Shown here: positions 62,363-64,000 of the stretch, one piece after another
How the letters are laid out: the number at the start of each line of letters is the position of its first letter
How positions within the stretch are numbered: the stretch's first letter is position 1
Assembly: GCF_021538615.1 (NCBI RefSeq)
Contig: NZ_JAJHIZ010000003.1
Span: forward strand, 2,480,001-2,544,000
Direction: 5' to 3'
DNA length: 64,000 bases
DNA from: Niabella agricola
Lineage (GTDB): Bacteria > Bacteroidota > Bacteroidia > Chitinophagales > Chitinophagaceae
Notes under the pieces: generated by a model
Told to the model about the DNA's origin: nothing
Seen by the model: the letters and a program-made list of their open reading frames with translations, nothing else
Databases searched by the model: none
Made by a program: the position numbers and the translations under genes

Positions 62363-63403
62363 ATGCAGGATTTGATTCAAAAATTAGACGCTTATAAACA
62401 GGAAATTGCCGCTTTCTCCGGCTCCGGCGAACAGGCTGCGGAAGCATTCCGCATTCAATGGCTCGGTTCCAAAGGCCGGGTAAAAGAAGCAATGGCTGAA
62501 ATGAAACATGTACCCGTAGAACAAAAGAAGGAAGCGGGGCAGCTGCTGAATGAATTTAAACTATTTGCTGAGCAGAAGTATGCCGAACTGAAAGAAACAG
62601 CCGGTGCCGGCGCAGCAGATCAGTCCCGGCCGGATCTTTCCCTGCCGGGCGATGCCGTTCCCCTGGGCAGCCGTCATCCTATTTCCCTGATGCGTCATAA
62701 GATCATTTCCATTTTTCAGCGACTCGGATTTGCCGTAGCTGAAGGCCCCGAGATCGAAGATGACTGGCACAACTTTACCGCCCTGAATATGCCGGCACAC
62801 CACCCTGCGCGCGACATGCAGGATACTTTTTATGTAGATGCCGGTGAAAATACCGCGGTTGACTGGCTGCTGCGTACCCATACCAGCAATACCCAGATCC
62901 GGGAGATGGAAAAAGGAAAACTTCCGATCCGCGTAATCTGCCCGGGAAGGGTATACCGGAATGAAACCATCAGCGCGCGCAGCCATTGCTTTTTTCACCA
63001 GGTAGAAGGATTGTATATTGACGAGAATGTATCTTTTGCTGATCTGAAGCAAACCCTTTATTTCTTCGTACGCGAAATGTATGGTAAAGATGTACGGGTG
63101 CGGTTCCGCCCCTCTTATTTTCCCTTTACCGAGCCCAGCGCCGAAATGGATGTCAGCTGCTTTATTTGCGGGGGCAAAGGATGTAATATTTGTAAAAAAA
63201 CGGGATGGGTGGAAATCCTAGGTTGTGGTATGGTGCATCCCAACGTATTGCGGAACTGTAATATCGATCCCGAAAAATACACGGGCTTCGCCTTTGGTAT
63301 GGGTGTAGAACGGCCTGCAATGTTAAAATACGGCATCAACGATATCCGCCTGTTCAGTGAAAACGATGTGCGTTTTCTAAAACAGTTTACGGCCGCAACG
63401 TAA
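62363..63403 (+). CDS. pheS: Phenylalanine--tRNA ligase alpha subunit
   Basis: The 346-residue class II aminoacyl-tRNA synthetase subunit charges tRNA-Phe together with PheT. It has the N-terminal coiled-coil (residues 1-85), motif 2 with CFFHQVEGLYIDENV, the Phe pocket region FRPSYFPFTEPSAEMDVSCF, and motif 3 FAFGMGVERPAMLKYGI. A CxxC-containing insertion (CFICGGKGCNICKKTGW) resembles a small zinc knuckle and is found in PheS of various bacteria. Length is normal. pheT is not adjacent: an acyl carrier protein gene follows 90 bases later. Confidence 0.97.
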   Translation: MQDLIQKLDAYKQEIAAFSGSGEQAAEAFRIQWLGSKGRVKEAMAEMKHVPVEQKKEAGQLLNEFKLFAEQKYAELKETAGAGAADQSRPDLSLPGDAVPLGSRHPISLMRHKIISIFQRLGFAVAEGPEIEDDWHNFTALNMPAHHPARDMQDTFYVDAGENTAVDWLLRTHTSNTQIREMEKGKLPIRVICPGRVYRNETISARSHCFFHQVEGLYIDENVSFADLKQTLYFFVREMYGKDVRVRFRPSYFPFTEPSAEMDVSCFICGGKGCNICKKTGWVEILGCGMVHPNVLRNCNIDPEKYTGFAFGMGVERPAMLKYGINDIRLFSENDVRFLKQFTAAT

Positions 63404-63459
63404 TAGGCATTGCCCCGCATCTTTTAAGAAAACCGGTGGGTACAACCATCCGTGATACT

Positions 63460-63467
63460 TATTTTTG
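63460..63467 (+). promoter_or_regulatory. -7 promoter element TATTTTTG of the ACP gene
   Basis: This is an exact TAnnTTTG match ending 27 bases before the ATG at 63494. An in-frame upstream codon at 63452 lies before the element and is excluded. Confidence 0.6.
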
Positions 63468-63493
63468 ATAACTATTATATAGAACTCATAACA

Positions 63494-63757
63494 ATGGAAA
63501 AAGAACAACTGAAACAGCAGGTAAAAGAACAGATTATTAAGTTTTTAAACCTGAATAATGTAAAACCTGAAGATATCAAGGATGAAGAGCCCTTGTTTGG
63601 AGAAGGCCTCGGACTGGACTCCATTGATTCCATTGAACTGATCGTGATGCTTTCCCGTGAATATGGTATTAATATCCAGGACCCCAAAGAAGGAAGGAAA
63701 ATCTTAACTACCGTTAATACAATGGTGGATTATATCGAACAGCATCGTACAAAATAA
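63494..63757 (+). CDS. Acyl carrier protein
   Basis: The 87-residue four-helix carrier has the phosphopantetheine attachment Ser43 in GLGLDSIDSIELI, an acidic helix II, and ends with NTMVDYIEQHRTK. It differs from housekeeping AcpP, which has DSLDTVE at this site; carriers of this kind are found in aryl polyene/flexirubin-type and other fatty-acid-like clusters of Bacteroidota. A ketosynthase gene begins 9 bases after its stop, so it is probably the first gene of a biosynthetic operon. Confidence 0.93.
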   Translation: MEKEQLKQQVKEQIIKFLNLNNVKPEDIKDEEPLFGEGLGLDSIDSIELIVMLSREYGINIQDPKEGRKILTTVNTMVDYIEQHRTK

Positions 63758-63766
63758 AATTCCGTT

Positions 63767-64000
63767 TTGGGCAGGATTTTAGTTACAGGCGTCGGGCTTA
63801 TTTCCTCAATCGGCAATACGGTGGCAGCAAACCGGAAATCGCTTACAGAAGCGCACTCTGGTATTGAAAAGGCTTCGTTTTTGCAATCGAGATATACCTC
63901 CCTGCTTCCTTTCGGTGAAATAAAACAAAGTACGGAAGTGCTGGCCGGTTTGATGCCCATAACCCAACCACAGGTTACCCGTACTGATCTGATAGCTTTA
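63767..64000 (+). CDS. Beta-ketoacyl-ACP synthase, N-terminal part (cut by window end)
   Basis: The frame starts at a TTG, the only start codon after the in-frame ACP stop, with GRILVTGVGLISSIGNTVAA, the typical ketosynthase beginning, and runs off the window after 78 codons. The active-site Cys and His residues lie beyond the end. It condenses malonyl-ACP with an acyl chain. Position directly after the ACP gene supports a shared polyene or specialised lipid pathway. The sequence after the start (AHSGIEKASFLQSRYTSLLP) is less similar to FabF than the first 20 residues. Confidence 0.85.
   Translation, partial: MGRILVTGVGLISSIGNTVAANRKSLTEAHSGIEKASFLQSRYTSLLPFGEIKQSTEVLAGLMPITQPQVTRTDLIAL

Noticed and set aside
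1..64000. CRISPR arrays, prophage or conjugative modules
   Set aside because: No regularly spaced repeats, cas genes, phage structural genes, integrases or relaxases were seen anywhere in the window.

Overview
The window comes from a member of the Bacteroidota, most probably the family Chitinophagaceae. Promoters carry the Bacteroidota -7 element TAnnTTTG, exactly matched upstream of mfd, pheS, the korB-like gene, an ABC permease, two MarR regulators and others. The gene content is also typical of the group: DUF4097 proteins with an ECF sigma factor and a HEAT-repeat membrane protein, a DUF1080 lipoprotein, DUF3857/transglutaminase exoproteins and a pectin locus. The genus cannot be fixed from the sequence alone. 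Most of the window is ordinary chromosome, broken by stretches of decayed genes.

0-13 kb: a small lipoprotein and membrane protein next to a divergent AraC-type regulator; a DMP19 protein; a scar where the 5' halves of a divergent alpha/beta-hydrolase and AraC gene pair were lost; the sigma/HEAT/DUF4097/DUF4097 operon; a secreted prolyl oligopeptidase and a Tat-exported class V aminotransferase fold protein. 12-17 kb: an FAD monooxygenase divergent from a MarR regulator, then an mlaEFD lipid-transport operon.

17.2-22.4 kb: an accessory patch bounded by a broken tRNA-Arg(CCU)-like sequence, whose D-arm is replaced by a palindromic hairpin, and by an intact tRNA-Arg(CCU). Between them lie a methyltransferase, a membrane protein/XRE pair, a lipoprotein, an IS200/IS605 transposase relic and a frameshifted Fic gene. 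22.6-36.5 kb: a flavin oxidoreductase, mfd, an AraC-DoxX-cupin cluster, an NmrA/HxlR divergent pair, three methyltransferase-type genes, a DUF1080 lipoprotein (with a relic copy 3.5 kb away), a c-type cytochrome, a lone 2-oxoacid:ferredoxin oxidoreductase beta subunit and a YciO/Sua5 protein.

36.5-49 kb: a complete heavy-metal RND efflux system with its two-component regulator and a four-fold 11-bp direct repeat that is the likely response-regulator operator; then mannonate dehydratase, a LacI regulator, pectate lyase and rhamnogalacturonan acetylesterase, a small pectin/hexuronate unit. 49-64 kb: two DUF3857 proteins, acyl-CoA dehydrogenase with a MarR regulator, hydrolase and glycosyltransferase genes, an oligopeptide-type permease, an Lrp regulator, pheS, and an acyl carrier protein followed by a ketosynthase that runs off the end.

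The most striking element is a non-coding RNA at about 61726-61930. It has a full promoter and a strong terminator, and it folds as a class II (Leu/Ser-like) tRNA cloverleaf in which the variable arm is expanded to roughly 100 nt with its own internal helices. It lies between the lrp-like gene and pheS and matches no RNA class I recognise.
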